64,000 nt of DNA from Colwellia sp. M166 (lineage in GTDB: Bacteria; Pseudomonadota; Gammaproteobacteria; Enterobacterales; Alteromonadaceae). Numbering within the stretch: the first letter of the stretch is position 1; each line of letters opens with the position of its first letter. Below are positions 37,027-46,166 of the stretch, piece after piece. Location of the stretch: the NCBI RefSeq assembly GCF_024585285.1, contig NZ_CP040755.1:4780972-4844971 (forward strand), read 5' to 3'. The notes below the pieces were generated by a model. It worked only from the letters and a program-made list of their open reading frames with translations, did not search any database and was not told the DNA's origin. The position numbers and the translations under genes are program-made.

Positions 37027-37317
37027 ATGAAAAAAACATTCGAGTTAACTCACCCTAAAATTAAAGTCGCTAGAATGGTTGAGTCAGTGAAACACGAAGT
37101 TAAAAAATACATAAAACGTGAGCGTAATAAATCGTTACCTGAAGATACGGATTACTGGGATTTTGACTGTAAAATTGGTAAATCAGCAGCAACGGCTGAT
37201 GTTATCCATGTTACGACGATTAACCAACAAGTAGATACGTTGGTGGCTGAAGGCGTAACCTCGTTTTATTTGGAAATATTGGTAAAGCCGGCTACTCGTT
37301 CATTTGAAGAGAAGTAG
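37027..37317 (+). CDS. DUF6172-family protein
   Basis: A 96-residue protein beginning MKKTFELTHPKIKVARMVE, with KYIKRERNKSLPEDTDYWDFDCKIG and a final strand TSFYLEILVKPATRS. I recognise this as the small DUF6172 family of marine gammaproteobacteria, function unknown. AAGGAATTCC before the ATG is a good ribosome site. No membrane segment or signal peptide; likely cytoplasmic. Confidence 0.75.
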   Translation: MKKTFELTHPKIKVARMVESVKHEVKKYIKRERNKSLPEDTDYWDFDCKIGKSAATADVIHVTTINQQVDTLVAEGVTSFYLEILVKPATRSFEEK

Positions 37318-37567
37318 TCGTTAGCTTTAGCTGATGACAGTAAAAAGTATTGTGCCAATCGGAATCAAGTAACGGCAAGTAGCAAGTGCTTAATTCGATT
37401 GGTTTACGGCGATGAGTGTAATGATGCCTAATCGAGATTTTATCATCACCATCACCACCACACCTTCCTTAACACTTATACTTCCTTAATTTCCATTTTA
37501 TTCGCAAATCAACGCTCACTACCTATACTTGCTTTACCGAATTTTCGGTAAATATAGGAGAGAGTAA

Positions 37568-38017
37568 ATGAAACATTTCATAAAGCTTATTGGCTTTTGT
37601 TGCATACTCTTTGCCGTTTCTTCTCAAGCTGAACTTGAGATTTATAAAGACTATGATCTGAGTCGTGAAATTATTTCGATGACCACTGTGCGTATTGACC
37701 CTAACATGGAAGATATTTATCTAGCAGGACTTAGAGATAGTTGGGTTAAAGCCGTGCGGTTACAGAAAAAGTTAGGTTACATTAAAGACTGGAAAATATA
37801 TGGCAGTGAATTGCCACAAAGTGGCCACTTTAATCTGGTTTTAATGGTGGTGTTTAACAGTAGTGCAGATTTAGAGCCGAACCAAGAAAAATACCAGGCT
37901 TTCATGAAAAGCTGGGGCAAGGTCAATCAAGATACTTCTCGGGAATTAACCAAAACTTATCCAAATGTTAGGACCTTAACTGGCGAATATAGGCTAAGAG
38001 AAATTATACTTAAGTAA
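37568..38017 (+). CDS. Secreted hypothetical protein
   Basis: A 149-residue protein with a signal peptide: KHFIKLIGFCCILFAVSSQAE, cleavable after SSQA. The mature part (RIDPNMEDIYLAGLRDSWVKA, then FNLVLMVVFNSSADL) resembles small periplasmic alpha/beta proteins of unknown role. AGGAGAG lies 5 bases before the ATG. A hairpin follows the stop. I know no function. Confidence 0.7.
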   Translation: MKHFIKLIGFCCILFAVSSQAELEIYKDYDLSREIISMTTVRIDPNMEDIYLAGLRDSWVKAVRLQKKLGYIKDWKIYGSELPQSGHFNLVLMVVFNSSADLEPNQEKYQAFMKSWGKVNQDTSRELTKTYPNVRTLTGEYRLREIILK

Positions 38018-38036
38018 TAGTCAGGTTAATGTGTGA

Positions 38037-38063
38037 TAAACCTAAAGTTTTAACTTTAGGTTT
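38037..38063. terminator. Putative bidirectional terminator
   Basis: TAAACCTAAAG, loop TTTTAA, CTTTAGGTTTA: an 11-bp perfect stem between convergent genes. Lacks a long T-run, so it may be a weak terminator. Confidence 0.55.
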
Positions 38064-38143
38064 ATACTAAACTTATTAGCATTGGTATTATCCCCATGAC
38101 CATGCAAATCACGGCTTTAACATGACCTATTGACCGATCCTTG

Positions 38144-39067
38144 TCAGTAACCTATTAAACCATTAATATGAGCGACAGCACTCCGGCCAAGTGCACTCAG
38201 TGAGTAACCACCTTCAAGTACTGAAACAATGCGGCCTTGTGCGTATTTATCAGCGATATCTTTCAATTGATCGGTTACCCAACGATAATCTTCATCGACT
38301 AAACTTACTTGTGACATATCATCTTCAACATGGGCATCGAAACCGGCAGAAATAAAGATCATCTGTGGCTTAAATTTATTTAATGCCGGCAACCAAGTAT
38401 CAAGGATAGCTTGACGAAAATCAGCACTTTTTGTTGTCGCATCTAATGGCGTGTTAATGATCGGAGGCTTTGTGCTTTCTTCTATTTCAAAAGGGAAAAA
38501 AGGATATTGATAGGTAGAGCAGAATAAATAGCCTTTTTTATTTTTAATAATATCTTCAGTGCCATTACCATGATGGACATCGAAATCGACAATTGCGACC
38601 CGTTTTAAGTTATATTTTTCTTTCGCGTATGCGGCAGCAATGGCAATATTGTTAAAAAAGCAAAAGCCCATGCCTTTGCCATATTCAGCGTGATGCCCTG
38701 GTGGTCGAGTCGCGCAGAATGCCGATGAAATCTGCTGTGACATGACAAGATCGACCGCATCTTTAGCAGCACCGGCTGAGAGCAAAGCGGCGTTAAGCGT
38801 GTTGGGGTTCATGATGGTATCATCATCAACACGGTAAGTACCTTCGCTTGGTGCATTGCTATATATTGACTCGATGTAGTCAGGATCGTGAGCTAAATAA
38901 AGTAGCTCTTTATCTATTGGCGTAGCATTAAATTGTCGCAGCACATAGTCTAAGCCACTGCGAATAAGCTGATCTTGAATAGCCGCCATACGTTCAGGTG
39001 CTTCAGGATGATATTCGCCCATATCGTGAGTTAGGCATTGGTGGTGACTGATAACGCCAACGGTCAT
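38144..39067 (-). CDS. Histone-deacetylase-family hydrolase (class II type)
   Basis: A 307-residue protein with the full HDAC-like zinc hydrolase set: YHPEAPERM, CATRPPGHHAEYG (His pair), FNNIAIAAAYA, IVDFDVHHGNGTED (zinc ligands Asp and His), FISAGFDAH and VSVLEGGYS. Bacterial members deacetylate small amides or polyamines, or lysine residues. The neighbour at 39,157 is an acyl-CoA enzyme fused to a GNAT domain, 89 bases away and in the same direction, so both may balance protein or small-molecule acylation. The substrate is unknown. Confidence 0.9.
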   Translation of the reverse strand: MTVGVISHHQCLTHDMGEYHPEAPERMAAIQDQLIRSGLDYVLRQFNATPIDKELLYLAHDPDYIESIYSNAPSEGTYRVDDDTIMNPNTLNAALLSAGAAKDAVDLVMSQQISSAFCATRPPGHHAEYGKGMGFCFFNNIAIAAAYAKEKYNLKRVAIVDFDVHHGNGTEDIIKNKKGYLFCSTYQYPFFPFEIEESTKPPIINTPLDATTKSADFRQAILDTWLPALNKFKPQMIFISAGFDAHVEDDMSQVSLVDEDYRWVTDQLKDIADKYAQGRIVSVLEGGYSLSALGRSAVAHINGLIGY

Positions 39068-39156
39068 AATGAGTTCCTTTATATATTACAGACTAAGTAT
39101 CGGCTTACATTAGCGTACTTAGCGTTTAAAATTTATTTATCGCTAATAGAGACAAA

Positions 39157-40992
39157 TCAGAGTGTATAAGCCAAACTGACTTCGTCATAATCGTCAGAAG
39201 GTTTTCTTAAGAAGCCTGCATTTTCAAATACTTTTAACATTGGGGCATTATCTCGTCGAACACAGGCGACTAACTGCTCTAAACCGCGAACTTTTGCAAT
39301 GGCAATTAATTCAGACAGTAGGGCTTTTGCCATACCTTTACCACGCTTACTCTCTTTGATGACAAAAGCGACCTCAGCACTGTTACTTGCTTCAAGGTAA
39401 TAATAACGAGCGACCGCTTGAATCGATTCACCTAGATGATCTCGTTCGGTTAAGCATAAGGCCAAATCGACATGCTGATTGACACTGACTAAATTACAGG
39501 ATTTTTCACGGGTCATTTGTGTCGCATGATGATTGTATCGCATCATTAAGGTTTCTTTGTTGTGTGAATAGAAAAATTCTTGCAGCTTGCGCTCATCAGC
39601 AGGTGATAATGGGCGAAGAAAGTATTCTGAATCGGCAAAAGTGAAACGCTTCATCTCAACTTTTCCTAGCTCAGGTACCGATGTTGGCGTATTTTCTTGA
39701 TATTCAGGTACCCAATAATGTTTACGCACATCTTTGAGTAATTGATCGCGAAATTTAGGGTGAGCAATACGGATCAACTCTAAGGTGCGTTCACGTATGC
39801 TTTTGCCTTGTAATGAGGCTATACCATATTCAGTGACCACATAAGAGACATGACCTCGAGATGTTACCACGCCACCGCCTTCAGTAATGTGCGCTACGAT
39901 ACGAGAAATCTTTCCATCTTTGGTTGTTGACGGTAGTGCAATTATGGGTTTGCCACCTTTACTCAATGAAGCACCACGAATGAAGTCGACTTGGCCACCA
40001 ATGCCACTATAGAAATGATAGCCAATTGAATCTGCGACAACTTGACCGGTTAAGTCGACTTCAATCGCGCTGTTAATCGACACCATTTTTTCGTTGCGCG
40101 CTATGTTAACCGGTGAATTAACATGTTCGCTAGGGTAAAACTCAACATGTGGATTACCATCAACAAACTTGTATAAACGTCGAGTACCAACACAAAAACT
40201 TACTACGGTTTTGCCTTTATGAAAGGTTTTTTTACGGTTATTAATAGCACCTGAAAGCATTAAGTCGATAATACCATCAGAGAGCATTTCACTGTGCACG
40301 CCTAAGTCTTTGTGATTGGCTAAGTAACGTAACACGGCTGATGGAATATTACCCATGCCAATTTGAATCGTCGCACCGTCTTCAACCAACATGGCGACAT
40401 ATTGCCCAATTTGCTCAGTAACTTGATCAACTTCAGGCTCTGGCATTTCAGGTAAATATTGCTTAACGGTCATATGAGCATGTATTTGATTTAAATGCAC
40501 AAAGCTATGGCCATTAGTTCGTGGCATTTTAGGATTAATTTGTGCAATAACGTATTTTGCTTTCTTTATTGCTGCTGAAACAATATCGACACTAACCCCC
40601 AATGAGCAATAACCATACTCATCTGGTGGACTGACCATGATCAGCGCAACATCCAAAGGCAGAATATTTTCATTAAACAACTTAGGAATTTCAGATAAAA
40701 ATGACGGTGTGTAATCTGCACGTCCTTCATTGATAGCTCGGCGGATTTTTTCACCGCCAATAAAGAAGGCATTGACTTTAAATAAATCGCTATGCTGTTC
40801 CTCTGCCCAAACGTTGTCTGAAAGGGTAAGAATATGTACAGCTTCAATATCATGTAAACCAGCACTATTGGCAATAAGATCATCAATTAATGCATTGGGT
40901 ACTGCAGCATTGGAGCCGATAAAAATTCGATTTCCTGATTTAAGGTATTGAGACCAATCGATAGAAGACTTTTGCTTTTTTTTCAATGGCAT
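39157..40992 (-). CDS. Acetyl-CoA hydrolase/transferase fused to a GNAT acetyltransferase
   Basis: A 611-residue two-domain protein. Residues 1-430 are the class I CoA-transferase/hydrolase type (ILPLDVALIMVSPPDEYGYC, IQIGMGNIPSAVL, and VTEYGIASLQGKSIRERTL with the catalytic Glu). Residues about 440-611 are a GNAT domain (RPLSPADERKLQEFFYSH, EVAFVIKESKRGKGMAKALL with the acetyl-CoA loop). This fusion occurs in marine and Deltaproteobacterial lineages and probably couples acyl-CoA turnover to N-acetylation. It is upstream of the HDAC-like gene, which supports a joint role in acetyl-group balance. The start, M-PLKKKQKSS, has GAGAGAAATT before it. Confidence 0.9.
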   Translation of the reverse strand: MPLKKKQKSSIDWSQYLKSGNRIFIGSNAAVPNALIDDLIANSAGLHDIEAVHILTLSDNVWAEEQHSDLFKVNAFFIGGEKIRRAINEGRADYTPSFLSEIPKLFNENILPLDVALIMVSPPDEYGYCSLGVSVDIVSAAIKKAKYVIAQINPKMPRTNGHSFVHLNQIHAHMTVKQYLPEMPEPEVDQVTEQIGQYVAMLVEDGATIQIGMGNIPSAVLRYLANHKDLGVHSEMLSDGIIDLMLSGAINNRKKTFHKGKTVVSFCVGTRRLYKFVDGNPHVEFYPSEHVNSPVNIARNEKMVSINSAIEVDLTGQVVADSIGYHFYSGIGGQVDFIRGASLSKGGKPIIALPSTTKDGKISRIVAHITEGGGVVTSRGHVSYVVTEYGIASLQGKSIRERTLELIRIAHPKFRDQLLKDVRKHYWVPEYQENTPTSVPELGKVEMKRFTFADSEYFLRPLSPADERKLQEFFYSHNKETLMMRYNHHATQMTREKSCNLVSVNQHVDLALCLTERDHLGESIQAVARYYYLEASNSAEVAFVIKESKRGKGMAKALLSELIAIAKVRGLEQLVACVRRDNAPMLKVFENAGFLRKPSDDYDEVSLAYTL

Positions 40993-41278
40993 AATTTCTC
41001 TCTAATGTTTAGGTGTCATAGTATATGCTAACTAATATCAATGGTTATCAGTGTAATAGTTTCTTTATAACTTTTAATGAGTATGCTCTATTGAATAAGT
41101 TATTTTTTGATCATAGTCAAACCTTATAGGTGTTTAGTCGATGTTTAGCTTAAATAATCACTTAAAAGACTAGAATGATGCTATACAAAAGTTAGCTCTC
41201 GTTATTTATTGTGCATAAGAGCTTACGAACATGAGAAAAAATGAGTTAAGTTGATAGCAGTCTATTTTAGAGAGTTTT

Positions 41279-41590
41279 ATGTCAGAATTGATGCAAATAC
41301 GCTTAATGAAAGTATTTATTGTGGTGGGAATATCCTTACTTGTTCTTGGCCATTATTTACTTTCATATGCAGATCTTCCTGCCACAATGGGCGTTACCGG
41401 TATTATTATTTCTGCCAGCTGCATTGCCTTTGGCTTGATCTTTTCATTGCCAACAAAAATGTACTTAACGTTTTTGCTAATGAAACGAGAGCAAACCAAT
41501 AAGCAAAGCAATGAAATAGAAAACAATGCGATAGAAAACAATGCGATAGAAAAAAATATGACAGAAAAGAGTAAAACGGAAAAAGAATAA
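41279..41590 (+). CDS. Small two-helix membrane protein
   Basis: A 103-residue protein with two transmembrane segments, FIVVGISLLVLGHYLLSYA (about 11-30) and TGIIISASCIAFGLIFSLP (about 38-57), and a polar C-terminal tail containing a threefold repeat of ENNAIE-type units (41,513-41,557). The repeat probably arose by slippage. ATG at 41,279 follows AGAGAG. Unknown function; found as a single gene. Confidence 0.65.
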   Translation: MSELMQIRLMKVFIVVGISLLVLGHYLLSYADLPATMGVTGIIISASCIAFGLIFSLPTKMYLTFLLMKREQTNKQSNEIENNAIENNAIEKNMTEKSKTEKE

Positions 41591-41651
41591 AGTATTTTCG
41601 ATATAACCAAGCTATAGCGAGTTACCAGCTCGGTAGGCATACATTATGAAA

Positions 41652-41673
41652 AAGCTCAACAAAAGTTGAGCTT
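41652..41673. terminator. Hairpin terminator between convergent genes
   Basis: AAGCTCAAC, loop AAAA, GTTGAGCTT: a 9-bp perfect stem 62 bases after the plus-strand stop and 84 before the minus-strand stop, followed by AATTCTGTTT. Confidence 0.65.
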
Positions 41674-41756
41674 AATTCTGTTTACTGACGCTCATTGTCT
41701 GCAAGTGATAATCGTCAGCAGTTAATAACCGTATTTACCGGCAATCTTAATTGTTA

Positions 41757-42926
41757 TTAACCAAAAATATTGCGCATTAATGTGATGGCTTGATCAACAG
41801 TTTTACCGCCTTTGACACTGTTTACTATCGTGCTGCGCATATTAATAATAAATTCAGGAAGGTCTTCGGCAGCAAAAGCCTTATCAACAATCGCCTCAGC
41901 TGACTCTTGACTACGCTTCATTGCTTTAGCGACACCTATTTTTACTTTTTTGGGCTTATCTCGCATGCGAACATAGTTTGAATTTTCTGCTAAACTACTG
42001 TCAGCAAACAAAAATAGATCAATCAACATGGCACGGTTTTGCCAAAGCTGTAGCTCACTTTCATCACTTGGCATGTCACTACGCCACCATTGTGTGCTTC
42101 TAATAGTGACTATCATCTCGTGCCAATAATCATCAAAGCTTTGGTTGTTTAATTTTACCAGACCTAAGCCTTGTGAAAGTGTATCTATTTTGCCACTGGT
42201 TAAGGCAATAAATTGATCCGGTCTACGTAATGCTAATAAACGTGTCGCGGCACTTAATGGCGCTTTTTCGCCATCGGTATGTGTGCTGAAAATAGCTTTA
42301 TAAGTTTGTACAAAGTTTTCATAATCAGCTAAATCAACATCGCCAGTTAGCGGGATATAAGCCAGCGCGCTATCAAAAGCTTCAGGGTGAGATTTTAATA
42401 ATTGATGAAATGTTTTCGCACCGCGTGTGCCTGCAAACCACTCGACATCAAAGTCATAAACACTGATGTCATGCTGTGATGTATGTTTACCAGCAAAAGC
42501 TAATCTGTCTTCTTCAATCATGTCTGCTAGGTTATTGCTGCGTACATTCGCAATATAGTCTAACAATCTCAGTCTTTCAGGTAATGCTTGTAAGTTTGAT
42601 GCTGCTTGGATAAAACCAACAAATATAGGCCAAGGAATGACACGAGCCAATTTTAATTGGCAAGCACTAACACCAGTAGATAATGTTTCTTGTAGTTTCT
42701 TTAACGGCTTCTCTTGGCTAGGCTCTAATAAATCGCGATTAACGTCGTGTAAACAAATTCGATGTAACTCACCGCACCAGTTAAGAAAATTATCAGGATG
42801 ATTTTCAACTTTCACAGCCATTAAATTAAGACTAAGGTCAGCAACAAACGATAAAGCATTTTGATAAATAGTTTGTTCGGTAGCACTAAGCGACATGGCG
42901 TTAGGAGAGGTAAGCAATTTTCTCAT
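41757..42926 (-). CDS. Conserved hypothetical protein, 389 residues
   Basis: A soluble, mostly helical protein of 389 residues from the ATG at 42,926 (MRKLLTSPNAMSLS); an upstream ATG at 42,971 would add a hydrophobic stretch (PPYFYIFTVGNPCF) that is not signal-like. Landmarks are LNWCGELHRICLHDVNRDLL, TRLLALRRPDQFIALTS and YDFDVEWFAGTRGAKTFH. The RRPDQF/WYH-like arrangement recalls nuclease-associated or 'restriction endonuclease-like adaptor' proteins but is not diagnostic. Function unknown; GC content and codon use look like the backbone. Confidence 0.6.
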   Translation of the reverse strand: MRKLLTSPNAMSLSATEQTIYQNALSFVADLSLNLMAVKVENHPDNFLNWCGELHRICLHDVNRDLLEPSQEKPLKKLQETLSTGVSACQLKLARVIPWPIFVGFIQAASNLQALPERLRLLDYIANVRSNNLADMIEEDRLAFAGKHTSQHDISVYDFDVEWFAGTRGAKTFHQLLKSHPEAFDSALAYIPLTGDVDLADYENFVQTYKAIFSTHTDGEKAPLSAATRLLALRRPDQFIALTSGKIDTLSQGLGLVKLNNQSFDDYWHEMIVTIRSTQWWRSDMPSDESELQLWQNRAMLIDLFLFADSSLAENSNYVRMRDKPKKVKIGVAKAMKRSQESAEAIVDKAFAAEDLPEFIINMRSTIVNSVKGGKTVDQAITLMRNIFG

Positions 42927-43262
42927 GAAACAAGGATTTCCGACGGTAAAAATATAAAAATAGGGCGGCATGATACGTGTAAAATCGTCTAACGCAAGCG
43001 ATAAAGCCTAATTAAGCAGATAAAGTCTGAACTGGTGGCTTAAGCAACAATTTTTGTTGGCATATTCAACAGGTAAGCTGGGCTTGATGGCCGTGATAAG
43101 TTATTTATAAAGTCAGCGGTGACAAATGTGAAATAACTTTTCACTTGCAAGGATAGAATAAAGGGGATGATTTTAGATGTAATATAGTGCGTTTATTTTG
43201 CCATTTGAGCAGAAAAGTTCATCATAAAGACTCATTATTCAGCGTTGCTTTATATGTGATGG
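42927..43262. other. Intergenic stretch, no gene recognised
   Basis: About 335 bases upstream of the hypothetical gene, without an open frame of note. It should contain its promoter. I see nothing else in it. Confidence 0.4.
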
Positions 43263-43289
43263 AAAAAAGGCGCCAACTTGATTGGCGCC
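43263..43289 (-). terminator. Strong rho-independent terminator after the small basic gene
   Basis: On the minus strand GGCGCCAA, loop TCAAG, TTGGCGCC is followed by TTTTTT. The perfect 8-bp GC-rich stem with T6 lies 10 bases after the stop of the small gene at 43,299 and supports that gene being expressed. Confidence 0.88.
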
Positions 43290-43298
43290 CAGTAAAAC

Positions 43299-43409
43299 TT
43301 AGCCTTTTCTCTTTCTAGGTTTTACTATTTCTACTTTATTAGACTCTTTTTTCAGTTTACGTTTTTCTTTTAACGTTAATACGGGTTTTTTCTTTTCATT
43401 TTTAGACAT
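43299..43409 (-). CDS. Small basic protein, 36 residues
   Basis: MSKNEKKKPVLTLKEKRKLK begins a 36-residue, strongly basic protein (about half Lys/Arg) ending RKRKG. AGGTG lies 6 bases before the ATG and a strong terminator follows the stop, so this looks like a real transcription unit. Such small basic proteins are known as ribosome-associated or nucleic-acid-binding factors in marine gammaproteobacteria, but no function can be given here. Confidence 0.6.
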   Translation of the reverse strand: MSKNEKKKPVLTLKEKRKLKKESNKVEIVKPRKRKG

Positions 43410-43957
43410 TTTTTCACCTAATAATAAATAACAGATTAATAACGCGTTTTTCAAAACTAAAAATCATAGCAACAAAGCAAACAATTCACCTCCTTAACGA
43501 TTCTCTTGGTTAAATTCCCACGTTTATCTGTTTATTAAAGTGGGTAGAGTCACTTTATTGATAAACGAACCTACGCTAGTAATTTATTTATTAGCGATTT
43601 AAGCATCAAAGGCTTTTCTTTTAGCCGTTGTGTGCTTATTTGACAGCCATGCCTGTGGTAATTGGCAGGTTACAAGCTTTTAAAAATACAATTTTTAATT
43701 ATATCAAGATGATTAAATTCACTTTAATCAAGGCGATAGCATATCAACCAGTAAAGGATTTAATTATAAAATTATAGCTAAAATGTATAGGAGAAAATCT
43801 GTGTAAACAGATGGGCGAAAGCTCGCCCAGTTAAGCGGGGAATTTTAGGGCGAAGCTCCCTGAAAATAAATAATAAAGTAATATCATTGGCGTTTTCATA
43901 GCTCCAATATAGCAGCTTAAATAATAACTTCAAGCCCCTTTAACTTAACTTTATTTA
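43410..43957. other. Long intergenic region with a structured segment
   Basis: About 550 bases up to the IS982 end. At 43,812-43,829 TGGGCGA-AAGC-TCGCCCA forms a strong tetraloop hairpin, and at about 43,846-43,863 AGGG...CCCT flanked by TTTT/AAAA forms a second. The GC-rich segment in AT-rich surroundings could be a small RNA or a leader of a gene lost to the IS. No known riboswitch is recognised. The remainder is featureless. Confidence 0.4.
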
Positions 43958-44956
43958 ACCTCAGCTCGGGATAAGAATTAATTAAATTGAACTAAGTGCC
44001 CGTTCCACGATCCGATCTTTCGACCAAGAAAAAACAGAAAGATAATAAGGAACGGGCATGAATAAACTAGTTGAAATATTCTGTGATGTCGATGATTTTT
44101 GTCGCGTATTTATCCCACAATGGGAGAAACAATTAATTGCTGATGGAAGTATCAAGCGAAATCGTCCATGCCGTATGGCTATGAGTGAGATAATCACTAT
44201 ATTAATTGCTTTTCATACATCAAATCATCGCGACTTTAAAAATTATTATAAAGGTTATATTACTAAGTTTTATCGTTCACATTTCCCTAGCTTATTGAGC
44301 TACACTCGATTTTTAGAAGTGATGCCTAAAGCGGTCGTTCCACTTTCTAGCTACTTTTCAATACTTAAAGGTGAGTCTACAGGTATTGAGTTTATTGACT
44401 CTACAAGCATAAAAGTATGCCATAACTTAAGAATTCCTAGACATAAAACATTTGACGGTATAGCCGAACGGGGCAAAGGAACAATGGGTTGGTTTTATGG
44501 GTTCAAACTACATTTAGTCACTAACTTTAGAGGTGAAATAGTTGAGGCTAAATTAACTACTGGCAATGTTCACGACACAAAGCCCGTATTAGCCTTAGCT
44601 AAAAACTTAAAAGGGAAGTTATATGCAGATAAAGGCTATATAAGCAAAAAAATTAACAGTTGGTTTGAAGGAAAAAGGAGTTGATTTGATAACAACCGTG
44701 CGCCGTAATATGAAAGCCAAAGCTATGTCGTTATGGGATAGAGCAATGTTATCTAGACGGTTTATTATTGAAACGATAAATGATCAATTGAAGAATATAT
44801 CTCAAATAGAGCATTCGCGTCATCGTAGCCCTAATAGTTTTATGTTGAATTTACTGGCAGGTTTAGTGGCTTATTGCCTTAAAGAAAATAAGCCAACCCT
44901 TAATATTAGTGACGTAGAGAAGAATGCTATGGTTAGGGCTTAACCCGATCTGAGGT
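43958..44956 (+). mobile_element. IS982-family insertion sequence, copy 1
   Basis: The ends are ACCTCAGCTCGGG at the left and its imperfect inverse CCCGATCTGAGGT at the right. TATTTA is duplicated outside both ends (43,952-43,957 and 44,957-44,962). The copy differs from the one at 53,858 by one inserted A in the transposase and one ACT/GCT codon. ACCT ends and a 6-bp duplication are typical of IS982. Confidence 0.93.
44058..44943 (+). pseudogene. IS982-family transposase, frameshifted
   Basis: Same product as at 53,958, but the run of A at about 44,646-44,652 is one base longer, so the frame breaks after KGYISKK. The N-terminal 205 residues, including FIDSTSIKVCHN with the first Asp, and the C-terminal 92, including RFIIETINDQLK with the Glu, are otherwise identical. 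A slippage product might restore function. Sequencing error in the A-run is possible. Confidence 0.9.
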
Positions 44957-45218
44957 TATTTAATCAAATAATGCTATTATTCAAAAAATAATTATCACTT
45001 TTAATTAACCGTGATTTAATAGGTTTTAATATAAAAATAATGAATTAATTTTATTATTAGTTTAGGGCGTTATGTTAGCTAAGGTGCTTGGGTGAATTTT
45101 TCATCTTGTTCTTTTACATAGAAATAAGTACTCTGACTGCTCTGGTATGACCTCTGCTAGGATTGTTTGCAGAAATTTAAGTTTATAAAGCTCGTTAATA
45201 ATTTGGGAATAAGTATTA

Positions 45219-46106
45219 ATGCAACAAAAGTCAATTTTTATTGCTGATAATGAGCATCAACTTCATTTAAGGCACATTTGGACAAAGCCCGGTGGCGTGC
45301 CCATTTTTATGTTGCACGGTTTAATTGAAAATGGACTTATTTTTTATACTGAGAAAGGCAAAGGCTTGGCTTGTTACCTTGCTGAGCAAGGCTTTGATGT
45401 TTATGTCGCAGATCTTCGCGGTAGAGGTCAAAGCACGCCAACGATTGATCATAGATCGTCGTTTGGACAATTTGAAGCGATCACCCGAGATATCCCACTA
45501 TTTTTAGAAAAAATTCAACAATTAAATAAGCAAAAAATGCACCTCATTGCCCACTCATGGGGTGGTGTACTATTGACGAGTTTTTTATCACGTTATCCGC
45601 ACTGGCTTGACAAGGTGCGTAGCAAAACCTGTTTTGGCACTAAGCGAGTAGTAACCGCAAAAACCTTTGAAGCTTACTTTAAGTTAGGTTTTATGTGGCG
45701 TTATGTCGCACCATTATTGGCAAAAAATTTAGGTTATTTTGATGCTAAAAAATTTCGCTTTGGCTCAGATAGTGAAACGAAACAGTCATTGAAGGAGAGT
45801 ATTGTCTGGGTCAAGCCCGGGCCGTGGCGTGATCTGTATGATAGTTTTGATTATTTTAGTGCTGCACAAGCTCTCAACTGGCCACCCACTTGGCACTTTA
45901 CCGGGATTAAAGACCATGCACTAGGACACCAACAAGATGTTGAACTATTTATTGCTGAGTGCGGCAATAGTAAGGCAAAATTTTCAGTGTTATCAAAACA
46001 AGCAGGCAACCTTGTTGATTATGATCATATTGATATTTTAACTCACCCCAAGAGCGTTAATGATCACTTTCCTCAGTTGGCGACTTGGTTACAGCAACAG
46101 CGTTAA
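45219..46106 (+). CDS. Alpha/beta-fold hydrolase
   Basis: A 295-residue protein with the alpha/beta-hydrolase landmarks: [10 protein letters not shown] (oxyanion strand), [14 protein letters not shown], the nucleophile elbow [11 protein letters not shown] (Ser in H-S-W-G-G), and [11 protein letters not shown] near the end with the catalytic His. A lid domain lies between residues 140 and 210. Esterases and lipases of this size share this pattern; the substrate cannot be told. The gene stands alone between IS982 and a convergent gene. Confidence 0.82.
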   Translation: MQQKSIFIADNEHQLHLRHIWTKPGGVPIFMLHGLIENGLIFYTEKGKGLACYLAEQGFDVYVADLRGRGQSTPTIDHRSSFGQFEAITRDIPLFLEKIQQLNKQKMHLIAHSWGGVLLTSFLSRYPHWLDKVRSKTCFGTKRVVTAKTFEAYFKLGFMWRYVAPLLAKNLGYFDAKKFRFGSDSETKQSLKESIVWVKPGPWRDLYDSFDYFSAAQALNWPPTWHFTGIKDHALGHQQDVELFIAECGNSKAKFSVLSKQAGNLVDYDHIDILTHPKSVNDHFPQLATWLQQQR

Positions 46107-46166
46107 TTTGATTGCTTATTTAACTGGTCCTCAGTAACGACTGCTACATCTAATGGTCGGTTTCTA

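Noticed and set aside
37441..37470. CATCACCATCACC-like tract
   Set aside because: Short, non-periodic beyond a few units, and not in a gene; simple sequence only.
41513..41557. Tandem repeat encoding ENNAIE units in the small membrane protein
   Set aside because: A local slippage repeat within one tail; noted in the gene entry but not of wider interest.
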